The position numbers and the translations under genes were made by a program. Below, piece by piece: positions 37,787 through 46,434 of a stretch of DNA of 64,000 nt. The stretch is from Paraburkholderia sabiae (GTDB lineage Bacteria > Pseudomonadota > Gammaproteobacteria > Burkholderiales > Burkholderiaceae): contig NZ_CP125295.1 in the NCBI RefSeq assembly GCF_030412785.1, positions 4,154,001-4,218,000 of the forward strand. Direction: 5' to 3'. The notes under the pieces are model-generated. The model saw only the letters and a list, made by a program, of their open reading frames with translations. It was not told the DNA's origin and ran no database searches. The first letter of the stretch is position 1. Each line of letters starts with the position of its first letter.

Positions 37787-38347
37787 ATGCAGATACAAGA
37801 GCAAGTTATTGCGGCTCAGCAGAAGAACGTCGAGTTGTTCATTGATCTGCATCGGATCTTTGCCGAAACAGCAGAGAGGCTTACGCGGCTGGGTATGGAA
37901 ACGATTCATTCGACACTAGGCGAAGCACTCGACGCATCGATAAAAGCTGTCTCAGTGAAGGAGCCGCAGGAATGGTGGACGTTGCAAAGCAATCAGTTTG
38001 CACTCGCCGCGGAGAGAAGCCAGGCGTGCAATCGCCAGCTACTCGATATCAGCGCCTCGGGTCGGGCTCAATGCGCAAAGCTGCTTCAGGCGCACATGGA
38101 AACATATGGCCGTCAGGCCAGGACACTCGCAGAAGACATCGTTCAGCATAGCCCTGCAAATTCGGCGCCGATTGTCACCGTGCTGGACTCCGCAATCTCA
38201 GCCGTCACGACGCTGTATGAAGCTCTTCAGCGAACCGGTCAGCAGGCGGTCGAAGTCACGCGTACCAACTACGAGCTGGCGGCATCGGCGGAATCAAAAT
38301 CCACGAAGCGTGCTATCGAACCGTTGCCGCAGGCGGCGAAGCGGTAA
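37787..38347 (+). CDS. phasin family protein
   Basis: A 186-residue helical protein of the phasin_2/TIGR01841 type: MQIQEQVIAAQQKNVELFID, then a long amphipathic helix with WWTLQSNQFALAAERSQAC, and a C-terminal helix ending in a lysine- and alanine-rich tail. Phasins coat PHA granules and control size and number. AAGGAG lies 7 bases before the ATG at 37787. A PHA synthase gene in this window is frameshifted, so the granules would depend on another synthase. Downstream, the rearranged repeat begins 17 bases after the stop. Confidence 0.85.
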   Translation: MQIQEQVIAAQQKNVELFIDLHRIFAETAERLTRLGMETIHSTLGEALDASIKAVSVKEPQEWWTLQSNQFALAAERSQACNRQLLDISASGRAQCAKLLQAHMETYGRQARTLAEDIVQHSPANSAPIVTVLDSAISAVTTLYEALQRTGQQAVEVTRTNYELAASAESKSTKRAIEPLPQAAKR

Positions 38348-38364
38348 TCCACGCTGGATGCATC

Positions 38365-38763
38365 CATGAGCGAGCCGAGCGTCCTGTTCGCCTGCTGCAG
38401 AAGTGCCGGTTCGATCGGTTTCACATCGGCATCCGCGAGCGCCAGGTTTCTTGCGGCAATATCGAGCTGTTCGGGCGACGCGGCGCTCAACCGGCGCAAC
38501 TCCTGAAGTTTCTCGCGCCCGCCGCGCATGGTGGCGAGACCTTCCGCAAGGCGATCGGTTCTCCTGGCTCAACTGAGCGCCGGGCGACGTGCACGAATTG
38601 CCAACATGCAGTTCGCGTCGCAGGACCAACTGGTCAGGCAAAAGATCTCTCTGGCGGTCGCTTCGGCAGGAGGCGTCCTGCTGCTGCTCTTCGCGTTGCT
38701 CACGCGTCAACGTGCAGCGCTTGCGAAGCTGCCATCGACAATCGCAGCAATCGAGGCGCAACG
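38365..38763. repeat. rearranged second copy of part of the PilJ/PAS gene
   Basis: 38365-38557 is a direct copy of 34583-34776, and 38558-38763 is an inverted copy of 34379-34583. The parent order B-A has thus become A followed by reversed B. The left part reads REKLQELRRLSAASPEQLDI and on into ALADADVKPIEP without the frameshift seen in the parent. The right part encodes MQFASQDQLVRQKISLAV on the plus strand with one extra CTG codon. No complete gene remains. Confidence 0.85.
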
Positions 38764-38833
38764 GACGCAGACGGCGACGGTTTTCTCCGTACGCCTTCCG
38801 CGCAGCATATAAAGCTGCCGTGCCCGATATTGG

Positions 38834-39877
38834 TCAGGTCGACGATTGCACAACCAGCCGGTGCGCAAGACGATGCTTACGACGTCGCTGTTTGACTGGC
38901 CAGACGAGGCGGTTGAGCGCATGCCTCAGAACGAGGGTTCTCCAGAGCCGGTCGGCGCTCAGCACGCGGGCGCGCGCCTGCCGTTCCAGCAACTCCTTGC
39001 AATCGGGCAGATGGATCAGCGAACAACCCTTGAACCATCGCAGATCGCGATGACCGTTTCCTGACCAGTGTCGCCCAACGAGGCGATAGGTGCCGACATC
39101 GATGATGGGCCGGTTCTTTTCCGAGAGCAGATTGAGCGCCGCCGACATGAACATTTCATCGCCCTGATGATTCAGATGGGGCAAGGCGTCTACGTACCGA
39201 AGGAAGCACTCGCGCGCGAACGGCATCAACTCTTTGATCAGGCTGGACGTCACGAGGAGGCACTCGCCGCCGAACCAGCGGGGATTGAGAAGTCGACGTC
39301 CGGCGACCATCTCCAGATCTGCGACGACTCGCCGGCTGCCATATGCGGAAAACTCCTGATCCGATATGTCGAACGCACCTATGCCTGTTTCGGCGCACCG
39401 GCGCAACAGGTCGCCGCTAAACGGTCGGAAAGCGAACACGTCAGTGTCGAGCAGCATAAGTAGCGTGCCGTCGGGCATGCTGCTGCCAATCTGCTCAAGC
39501 AGATCCAGCTTGAAATGTGCACTATAGAAGCGGGTGTTCCGTGAGAGGGACAGAGAAGGCAACAGTGGTTGCACAGTCGGACGAACATCAGGCGCTAGAT
39601 CCTCAAGATAGCGCTCGATAAACCGCGGAACGTTGGATACAACCGTCAAGCGCGGCAGCCCTAAAGCAAGAAGACTGCGGTTGAGCGTCACACCCTGTTC
39701 CACGTAGGAGAGCGCGCCCGGACGGCGTTTATTCGGGCTTCCCGCACTGGTCTCGTCGATGAAAACCAGAGCGCACGGCATGACGGTGGTATCCGCTGCG
39801 GTCCACAACCGTCGTGCTGAGGGCACGAGTGACGACATGTACGTGTCGCGTAGCAAACCGTTTGTGCTGTTGTACAT
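38834..39877 (-). CDS. glycosyltransferase-like protein
   Basis: A 347-residue protein with a GT-A type nucleotide-sugar fold by appearance: LMLLDTDVFAFRPF gives a DxD motif, followed by NPRWFGGECLLVTSSLIKEL and HQGDEMFMSAALNLL. It ends with a strongly basic tail (KQRRRKHRLAHRL). I cannot place it in a named GT family. ATG 39877 (MYNSTNGLL) is chosen because AAAAGGAAC precedes it; alternatives lie at 39943 and 39838. Likely role in a surface or capsule sugar, with no partner genes nearby. Confidence 0.7.
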   Translation of the reverse strand: MYNSTNGLLRDTYMSSLVPSARRLWTAADTTVMPCALVFIDETSAGSPNKRRPGALSYVEQGVTLNRSLLALGLPRLTVVSNVPRFIERYLEDLAPDVRPTVQPLLPSLSLSRNTRFYSAHFKLDLLEQIGSSMPDGTLLMLLDTDVFAFRPFSGDLLRRCAETGIGAFDISDQEFSAYGSRRVVADLEMVAGRRLLNPRWFGGECLLVTSSLIKELMPFARECFLRYVDALPHLNHQGDEMFMSAALNLLSEKNRPIIDVGTYRLVGRHWSGNGHRDLRWFKGCSLIHLPDCKELLERQARARVLSADRLWRTLVLRHALNRLVWPVKQRRRKHRLAHRLVVQSST

Positions 39878-40099
39878 GTTCCTTTTGGTGATTGGGTTCA
39901 CAGTTGTACATCTTGGAAAACTATCAGTACGCTCGCCCGACAAAACTCTTGCTCATTCGGTCACGAGGGCGTGCGGTGCATCGCCTGCGCGGCACGCGAT
40001 TTACATATGGCCGCGTGACTTCACAAAAAGCGAGCGATCGGAGGGATGTCCGAAAGAACCGAGATTCGTACGTGCCCCGAACGCGTACAGGACAATCAG

Positions 40100-40408
40100 C
40101 TATGCGTCCTTGTCAGGCGCGAGATCGGGATCGATCCGATCATGCTCGGGCGTATAGGGTCCTTGTTCGGGATGGTCTTTTCCCTTCGGGATCAGTGTTT
40201 CATCCATATTTCCGTGCGGCTTCTGTTTGACCGTTCCGTCGCGTTCCACGCTAACGTCGACGTTCTTTTGATTCTCTCTGCGACGGTCTGCGCGTTCGAC
40301 TGGGTCCGTGGATTCCCTGGAACCACTCGTGCCATGCGCATCGGGCTCCGGGTTGTGCAATGGAGCGTCGGGCTTGGTCGCTGCGTCTTCAGGTTTGACT
40401 GACATCAT
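40100..40408 (-). CDS. small hydrophilic, probably disordered protein
   Basis: A 102-residue protein with nearly no hydrophobic core, rich in D, E, K, P and R (ESTDPVERADRRRENQKNVD, then KGKDHPEQGPYTPEHDRIDP). Such proteins are often stress-induced in Burkholderia, but no domain is recognised. AAGGAG lies 3 bases before the first of two consecutive ATGs; translation could begin at either. Stands between the glycosyltransferase and the DUF2795 pseudogene. Confidence 0.65.
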   Translation of the reverse strand: MMSVKPEDAATKPDAPLHNPEPDAHGTSGSRESTDPVERADRRRENQKNVDVSVERDGTVKQKPHGNMDETLIPKGKDHPEQGPYTPEHDRIDPDLAPDKDA

Positions 40409-40641
40409 GTACTCCTTTTATCAATCGTGTCGACGATCAAGGATCGCCTTGAGGTGGTTCTGTGCTATTTGATCGTTGACACGAACTGACGGAGGTTGCG
40501 CTTCTCGACAATGATCGTCGTTCGTGCGACTGCTGGGCTCGTTAGAGACGGGCTACAGCAAACCAATTCGAATGCATTGCGACAACTCAACTGGTCAGAC
40601 GGCATACCGGTTGACGCGATCGATGCGCATTGTGTAGACGG

Positions 40642-40848
40642 CTACGTTGTAGCAGCAAGATGTCCGTGCGAAGCGTCCGGTATAGAGGATCGAATTTCCG
40701 CTACCACCATTACCTCTTCATCGGCACCGTTTCCATTGGCAATCCTGAGTAGTTCTTCCTTCCTGGCGGGATAGGACGCGCCCTTCAATGCCTTCTACAC
40801 GTTGATGAACTTGCGGATCTGGGGATTGTTTGCATCGGACGCGGTCAT
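40642..40848 (-). pseudogene. DUF2795 protein with in-frame TAG stop
   Basis: The frame reads MTASDANNPQIRKFINV, a TAG stop at 40795-40797, then KALKGASYPARKEELLRIAN. This is the DUF2795 pattern (QIRKFI...KALKG..YPA....LL..A..NGA). One C-to-T change at a Gln codon would explain the stop. The end after NGADEEVMVVAEI no longer resembles the family, so further decay is likely. GGGAGATCGATC precedes the ATG, and its ATG overlaps the stop of the membrane gene upstream by four bases, so the pair was translationally coupled. Confidence 0.78.
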
Positions 40849-41369
40849 GATCGATCTCCCTGAGGTCGGCTGCGCAGCAGCGCGGCCGCGACGAAGCCCG
40901 CTGCCAGCGCGACATATACGCCGGCCAGCGAGCGGCTGGAAAGATGTTCTTCGAAGCCCGGCCTCAACCGCTCCGGCACAACGTGGTAATCGACGATATA
41001 TGCGGTAGCGGCGGTCGCCGTCGCTGCGGTGGCGGTCGCGACGGGGGCGATGCGGCGTGCGCCGCGAGCAAGCCGCGCATTGACCGCCTCGAACAGCATT
41101 GCCCAGAAGACCGCCGACGCCTGATGAATCGCGAAACCACTCAGCGTAAAGCGCGGACTGAAGCCCCTTTCGCTGAACGCGCGGCGAGGCCAGATGCAGT
41201 GCGTGACCGCGTTGATAGGGGCGAACATCGTCGAGCCTTCGTACGCTGCTCGCAAGCCAGCGAAGCCCGCGGCCAGTGTGCCCGCCGCAATGCCCGACTG
41301 CAGTGCCGAGCGCGATACCGTTTCGTTTCCTGCCTTTGGACTGTATCGGGAGCGTCTGTTGAATGCCAT
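40845..41369 (-). CDS. hypothetical membrane protein
   Basis: A 174-residue protein with about four hydrophobic segments (SGIAAGTLAAGFAGLRAAYE, FTLSGFAIHQASAVFWAMLF, VATATAATATAATAYIVDYH, and SLAGVYVALAAGFVAAALL). The frame is open upstream, but ATG 41369 with GGAG 7 bases ahead and the basic N-terminus MAFNRRSRYSP is the better start. Its stop overlaps the start of the DUF2795 pseudogene. No family I can name with confidence. Confidence 0.68.
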   Translation of the reverse strand: MAFNRRSRYSPKAGNETVSRSALQSGIAAGTLAAGFAGLRAAYEGSTMFAPINAVTHCIWPRRAFSERGFSPRFTLSGFAIHQASAVFWAMLFEAVNARLARGARRIAPVATATAATATAATAYIVDYHVVPERLRPGFEEHLSSRSLAGVYVALAAGFVAAALLRSRPQGDRS

Positions 41370-41770
41370 CGCCGGTCTCCATGCGCCGCGAAGTCGATTC
41401 GAGACGCGCAATGTCTGTGACGTCTGCGAATCCGCAAGCGCTGTGCCGCAATAGCGAGAGGGAGCGCCTGGCCGAACCGTGTCGCGCTAGCAGCTTCCCG
41501 TGATTTCGGCCGCGGTTGATACGCGATTTAGAGGACCGACGAGAGTCCTGCCGGCCGTGCGCAGCATGTGGCGTAGTCCCGCAGAAATTGACAGTAGTCC
41601 TCGGCCCAAGGAACGGGGCGGCAAGATCCTCATCGGGTATCCGCGCAACGAAAAGCGCGCGAGTACCGTCGCGCCGCTCTCGGCCGTGGGAAGCCTACTG
41701 GTGCGCGCAAGGGGGAGCCGTAGAAAAACCCATTTACCCTGCCGGTTCCCGTTTTGCGAGTTAGCGCGTA
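41370..41770. other. 401-base stretch without a supported gene
   Basis: Upstream of the minus-strand membrane gene and downstream of the minus-strand gene at 41771. Probably holds the promoter for the former. No repeats, RNAs or strong dyads recognised. Confidence 0.3.
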
Positions 41771-42001
41771 TCACGGGTTGTCGTTGCGTACATGCGCGCT
41801 TTCCGGTTTCGCTTTGTCGGGCTCGGCCACTGTATTCGTTCCTGTCTTGCCATTGCTCATGTTCGCGATGTCACCTGTATTGGCGAGTTCGCCGTCGATA
41901 TCTTCTTTCTCTGAATCGTCATCACCGGGAGCCGCGGAAAACAGATAGGTGTTACGCGAGAGACGCACGCTATGAAGCCACCTGATCGACGTGACGTTCA
42001 T
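41771..42001 (-). CDS. small acidic hypothetical protein
   Basis: A 76-residue protein, MNVTSIRWLHSVRLSRNTYL at the start and then a strongly acidic, polar segment (GDDDSEKEDIDGELANTGDI), ending ESAHVRNDNP. GGAGTAG lies 5 bases before the ATG. No domain recognised. It stands 48 bases after the hemerythrin gene on the same strand and may be cotranscribed with it. Confidence 0.6.
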   Translation of the reverse strand: MNVTSIRWLHSVRLSRNTYLFSAAPGDDDSEKEDIDGELANTGDIANMSNGKTGTNTVAEPDKAKPESAHVRNDNP

Positions 42002-42049
42002 ATTTTCTACTCCTTGAGGGGGGAGCGTGCGCAATGGCTGCGCCGTGTT

Positions 42050-42622
42050 TCATACCTTCCGTACCGGTCGCCGATTGCCGCCGAGGAGCCGCGCCACGCC
42101 GCATGCGAGCAAACCCACGAACACGGCAGTCGCGACGGGAAACGTACCCGCCGTATTGACCGCGACTTCGACGGGATGCTCTCCGAGCAGTTGCATGCGC
42201 CGGCGCGTCATGTCTGCGCCAAGGGCGCGTAGCTCGGGTCCGAGCGCCCGTTCCGCCAGAGGCAGGAGCCTCGTCTCCTCATCGGCGACATGGTGCAGAG
42301 TGTCACGCATCAACTGCATGAACAGCGAGTCGTACGCGGCATTCTCGGGACCCATACCACGCAGCTTCGCGATCACCTCCCGCATTTCGTCATGCTCCGG
42401 CCGACTCTTCTTTAGGGTTTCGTCAGTCGGTGCAATGCGCGCGAGCGCAGGGTAGAAAATCTCTTCCTCGAGCTGCGCATGAATTTCAAGCGCTCTGCAA
42501 ACGGATGTGACGATCGCACGCTTTCGCCACCACGAGGTCTCGCTGCCGTAACGATGAAACGCAGCGAGGACGTGGGTGTGATCCAGACGGATCATCGTCG
42601 TGATCGTAGGTACGTAGCGCAT
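42050..42622 (-). CDS. hemerythrin domain protein with C-terminal hydrophobic segment
   Basis: A 190-residue protein. The hemerythrin (HHE) bundle is visible from the ordered ligands: H in LDHTHVL, H and E in EIHAQLEEEIFYP, H in RPEHDEM and H..D/E in LHHVADEETRLL. This supports a di-iron centre that senses or stores O2, NO or iron. The C-terminus has a hydrophobic stretch (FPVATAVFVGLLACGVARLL), suggesting membrane attachment. It lies between a small acidic protein and a YdeP-type oxidoreductase, all on the minus strand. Confidence 0.88.
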   Translation of the reverse strand: MRYVPTITTMIRLDHTHVLAAFHRYGSETSWWRKRAIVTSVCRALEIHAQLEEEIFYPALARIAPTDETLKKSRPEHDEMREVIAKLRGMGPENAAYDSLFMQLMRDTLHHVADEETRLLPLAERALGPELRALGADMTRRRMQLLGEHPVEVAVNTAGTFPVATAVFVGLLACGVARLLGGNRRPVRKV

Positions 42623-42732
42623 GGTGTGGACCTCTCATGGTGCGGACACAGACAAATAACCGTTCGCGATTCCGGCAGCATGTCTCGTTCCCGCGGTCCT
42701 CAACAGCCTTTGTGCTGGCTCGTCAGCACTCG

Positions 42733-45012
42733 TTAGACGATCCTCACCGGAATCGACTTCGCACCGGGCACCATGCTTTCTTTTGCGTAGTGCCAAAGCG
42801 GCAGCAGTACATTGCATTCCGGATAGTAGCCACCGATACACCCTTCAGGGATCTCATACGCCTTGATTTCAAGTCCATCCAGGCGTCGGTCGATTCCATC
42901 GTCGGCGATCGTCTGCAGCGTCACTTTCTGTCCTTCACGCAGATGGCGCTTATCGATGTCCGCCTGATTCATCAGGATGACCATGCGCGTGTTCTTTACG
43001 CCGCGAAAACGATCCTCGATGTTGTAGATGGTCGTGTTGAACTGGCTATCGCTGCGCAGGGTCATCAGACGGAGCGCTTCGGGCACTTTCTCCGGCATGT
43101 CGGGATCTTCGCCCAGCGAATGCGGCGTGAGGAACTCCGCCTTGCCGGATTTCGTTTTCCACTCGCGATGTCGCGCAGGCAGCGGCCGGTGGAAGCCGCC
43201 CGGCTGCCACATGCGCTCGTTGAAGTCGTGGAAGATGTCCGGATACGTCGCCGCGATTTCGTCGCGAACGCGAGAGTAGTCGTCGCGCCATGCATTCCAG
43301 TCGACGGTGGAGCGCTCGCCTAGCGTCGCTTTCGCGATGCCTGCCACGATGAATGGCTCGGGACGTGCCTTCGCGCTTGCGGGTTCGGTGGCACCTCTGG
43401 AGCCATGCATGCAGCCTGTGCTGTCTTCCATCGAAACGGCCTGGTCGCCAAGTGGCGTGCGGTGTGTTTCAATCCGGCTCAGGCACGGGAGTACATACGA
43501 CAGTTCGCCGTGAACAAGGTGGCTGCGATTGAGCTTGGTCGCCACATTGACAGTGAGTCGCAGGCGCGACCATGCGGGCTCCGTCTGCAGCCGGTCCGGC
43601 ACGGACCTTACGAGATTGCCGCCCAGATTGACGACGGCCTTCACGTCGCCTTTTACCATCGCTTCGAATGCTTCGACGGTGTTCAGGCCTTTCTTCCTCG
43701 GCGGTTCAAATGAGAACTGCTTTGCGAGTTGATCGAGCGGGGCAAGTTCTGGCTTCTCCGTAATGCCCACGGTGCGCTGACCCTGGACGTTGGAATGTCC
43801 GCGCACGGGCGATGGGCCGGCACCCGGCTTGCCGATGTTCCCGCGCAAGAGCAGCAGGTTGGTCAGCATGCGCACGTTTTGCACGCCCAGCCGATGCTGC
43901 GTCAAACCCATTCCATAGTGCGCCATCACCGCGTTCGCGCGCATATATTCGCTCGCCGCATCGAACAGGGCGGCGCGCGTCAGACCGCTAACATGTTCGA
44001 TCTCACTCCAGTCCGTTGCCCGCGCGTGCGCGGCGAACTCGTCGAAACCTGTCGTGTGCTCGTCGATGAATGCGACGTCGACTACCCGGGGCGATCCCTG
44101 CGCTTTTGCCTGATCGTCGGCTTCGATGACCGCCTTGCAGATGCCGAGGATCGCGGCCGTGTCGCCGCCCGTCTTGAGCTGATGATACTGCGTGCTGATT
44201 TGCGTCTGCGCAGGCGTCAACATTTGCACGGGTGACTGCGGATTCGCGAACGAAACCAGACCGGGCTCGCGCAGCGGGTTGAAGGTGATGATGGGCACGC
44301 CGCGCTTGCGTGCGTCCTGCAACTGGTGGAGCATCCGGGGACTGTTGGTGCCGACGTTTTGTCCGAAGAAAAACATCAGGTCAGTCTTCTCGAAGTCCTC
44401 GAGTGTGATAGTGCCCACTCCTACGCCGATTGCCTCCTTCAGCCCGACGCTTGTGCTCTCATGGCACATGTTGGAGCTATCGGGCAGGTTGTTGCAGCCG
44501 TACATCCGTGCGAAAAGCTGGTACATGTATGACGTTTCGAGCGATGCCCGACCTGACGCATAAAAGACAACGCTCTCCGGATCAAGCGCGGCCAGTTCCC
44601 GCCCGATCTCCCGAAACGCCTCCTCCCAGCCCACTTCGATGTATCTGTCGCTAGCGGCGTCATATTTCATCGGCGCGGTCAGCCTGCCTGCTTCCTCGAG
44701 ATCGTGATCGTGCCAGTTCAGAAGCGACGTCACGGTGTTGAGCTCGAAGAACTCCGGCGTCATGCGCTTCGCTGTCGTGTCCCATGCGGTCGCTTTTGCG
44801 CCGCTCTCGCAGAACTCGAATGTGTGTGGATCGGCCGGCTTCGCCCACGAGCAACTTACGCACATGAAGCCGTCTGGCTTGTTCTGTTTGAGCAGAATCG
44901 TGCTGTCTTTCAACGCGATCTTTTCCTGAGCCAGTATCGTCGTTACAGACTTCAGCGATCCCCAGCCGCCGGACGCGAACGGATAGGACGGGCTCTTGTT
45001 GACTTTGCTCAT
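42733..45012 (-). CDS. FdhF/YdeP family molybdopterin oxidoreductase
   Basis: A 759-residue molybdopterin enzyme related to formate dehydrogenase alpha chain. N-terminal CVSCSWAKP...FEFCESG supplies three cysteines for an Fe-S site. The molybdopterin domain covers NNLPDSSNMCHESTSVGL, and the C-terminal dinucleotide-binding domain ends VPGAKSIPVRIV. YdeP-like proteins are linked to acid and anaerobic stress; formate activity has not been shown for most. Start MSKVNKSPSYPF at 45012 gives the usual length; the frame is open upstream to 45174. GGGAG lies about 10 bases ahead. Confidence 0.9.
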   Translation of the reverse strand: MSKVNKSPSYPFASGGWGSLKSVTTILAQEKIALKDSTILLKQNKPDGFMCVSCSWAKPADPHTFEFCESGAKATAWDTTAKRMTPEFFELNTVTSLLNWHDHDLEEAGRLTAPMKYDAASDRYIEVGWEEAFREIGRELAALDPESVVFYASGRASLETSYMYQLFARMYGCNNLPDSSNMCHESTSVGLKEAIGVGVGTITLEDFEKTDLMFFFGQNVGTNSPRMLHQLQDARKRGVPIITFNPLREPGLVSFANPQSPVQMLTPAQTQISTQYHQLKTGGDTAAILGICKAVIEADDQAKAQGSPRVVDVAFIDEHTTGFDEFAAHARATDWSEIEHVSGLTRAALFDAASEYMRANAVMAHYGMGLTQHRLGVQNVRMLTNLLLLRGNIGKPGAGPSPVRGHSNVQGQRTVGITEKPELAPLDQLAKQFSFEPPRKKGLNTVEAFEAMVKGDVKAVVNLGGNLVRSVPDRLQTEPAWSRLRLTVNVATKLNRSHLVHGELSYVLPCLSRIETHRTPLGDQAVSMEDSTGCMHGSRGATEPASAKARPEPFIVAGIAKATLGERSTVDWNAWRDDYSRVRDEIAATYPDIFHDFNERMWQPGGFHRPLPARHREWKTKSGKAEFLTPHSLGEDPDMPEKVPEALRLMTLRSDSQFNTTIYNIEDRFRGVKNTRMVILMNQADIDKRHLREGQKVTLQTIADDGIDRRLDGLEIKAYEIPEGCIGGYYPECNVLLPLWHYAKESMVPGAKSIPVRIV

Positions 45013-45236
45013 GGTGAGATGCTCCCGGGAAATAGCACGACGTGACATAACGAGCAATGCGTATTCCCCGAACGATCTGCTCCGCAAGGGCGGGTAGCCG
45101 CGCGGTCTGAAGCGGTAGAAGCGGCAGTGCAGTTTGTGCGCAGCTTGCCGCATCAGGCGTATCGCCCGCGCCACGACGGGTCCGTGGTCGGCACAGCGCT
45201 TGCGGGATGCGTTGCTCCCGCAAACAGGAGGGCGTC

Positions 45237-45713
45237 ATGAGCATCTTCGGCAACATCATGAACAAGATTTTTGGCCACCACGCAAGCGGCGGAGCGGCGG
45301 CGCAGGTGCCGGGGGCGCCCGGCGCGGCTGCCGGACAACAGGCATCGCCCGCGAACGCGCCGCCCGCGACTGCCAGCAGCGGCGCGGGTGCGACCACATC
45401 CACGGCCGCTTCGATACCAGCCCAGCCGCCGGTTCAGCCCGCCGCGCCCCGGCAGGAAGTCGACGTCGAGGCCGTGCTTATCCAGATGCAGGCCAATCAT
45501 GGGGAGCAGCTGAACTGGCGAACGTCGATCGTCGATCTGCTGAAGTTGCTCGGCCTGGACAGCAGCCTGGCTGCGCGAAAGGAACTCGCATCGGAGCTTC
45601 ACTACAGCGGCAGCACCGACGATTCAGCGGCGATGAACATCTGGCTGCACAAACAGGTCATGCAGAAGCTCGCGGAAAATGGCGGCAAGGTGCCCGACGA
45701 TCTTAAGAACTAA
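45237..45713 (+). CDS. DUF3597 domain protein
   Basis: A 158-residue protein. The N-terminal SIFGNIMNKIFGHH and the C-terminal domain (VDVEAVLIQMQANHGEQLNW, then LLKLLGLDSSLAARKELA) are the DUF3597 pattern; in between lies an Ala/Pro/Gly-rich linker (about 20-75). The C-terminal domain resembles LysM-linked small domains but its function is unknown. AGGAGGGCGTC precedes the ATG at 45237. Divergent from the YdeP-type gene and followed by a strong hairpin. Confidence 0.85.
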   Translation: MSIFGNIMNKIFGHHASGGAAAQVPGAPGAAAGQQASPANAPPATASSGAGATTSTAASIPAQPPVQPAAPRQEVDVEAVLIQMQANHGEQLNWRTSIVDLLKLLGLDSSLAARKELASELHYSGSTDDSAAMNIWLHKQVMQKLAENGGKVPDDLKN

Positions 45714-45722
45714 GCTACACCT

Positions 45723-45752
45723 GACCATACCCGCGCCTGCGCGGGTATGGTC
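45723..45752 (+). terminator. strong hairpin after DUF3597 gene
   Basis: GACCATACCCGCGC at 45723-45736 pairs perfectly with GCGCGGGTATGGTC at 45739-45752. The innermost base pairs must open to make a loop. It lies 9 bases after the stop. A T-run is absent, but stem strength is high. Confidence 0.7.
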
Positions 45753-45822
45753 CGGCGCCGAGGGCGAGGTCCAGCAGGTTGAGGCGCGCCTGCCTGCTGC
45801 GTAGAGTCGGAAGGAGAAGGCG

Positions 45823-46326
45823 ATGAATCTGGCAAGGCAGGTAGTGTCATTTCTCGGCTCGCGCGGCCTGAAACTGGTCACGGCCGAATCATGTACGGCC
45901 GGGCTGATCGCATCGTGTCTGGCCGAGGTGCCGGGCAGCGGAGGATGTCTGGACGTCGGGTTTGTCACATACTCGCCATCGGGCAAGGCGGGCTTTCTCG
46001 GTGTGCAGCATGCAACGATGCAGGCTCATGGGCTGACGAGCGAACCCGTCGCACGCGAGATGGCGGAAGGGGCGCTGCAGCAGGACGCCGTTTGCGCTGA
46101 CGTTGCAGTCTCCAATACAGGCGTTGCCGATGCCGTGCCTTCCAGCGGTCTGGCTCCCGGTACGCAATGCTTCGCGTGGGCCTACCGGCTTCGTGATGGC
46201 TCCATCGCTACTTTCACGGAAACCCGCCAGTTTTCGGGTAGCCGTAACGAAATCAGGCGTCAGGCCGCACGCTACGCATTGTCCCGCGTCGAGCACTACT
46301 TCAATGAGCTCGGAGCCCACCGATGA
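45823..46326 (+). CDS. pncC: nicotinamide-nucleotide amidohydrolase, CinA C-terminal family
   Basis: A 167-residue single-domain CinA_C protein. The catalytic serine is in TAESCTAGLIA (about S23), and the later GVADAVPSSGLAPGTQCFAW covers the substrate loop. PncC deamidates NMN to nicotinic acid mononucleotide, returning the by-product of NAD-dependent ligase and other enzymes to NAD synthesis. GAAGGAG lies 7 bases before the ATG. The next gene is NAD synthetase, so the two together close part of the pyridine nucleotide cycle. Confidence 0.88.
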   Translation: MNLARQVVSFLGSRGLKLVTAESCTAGLIASCLAEVPGSGGCLDVGFVTYSPSGKAGFLGVQHATMQAHGLTSEPVAREMAEGALQQDAVCADVAVSNTGVADAVPSSGLAPGTQCFAWAYRLRDGSIATFTETRQFSGSRNEIRRQAARYALSRVEHYFNELGAHR

Positions 46327-46434
46327 GCGTGCATCGGGTTGCACGGCGGCCGGTCCGGTGTTTCGGGCAGCACCGCGTGCTCTCGCCGCGGTAACGCCGC
46401 AGCGCAGAGTTCATCACCGATACGGAGATCAAAC

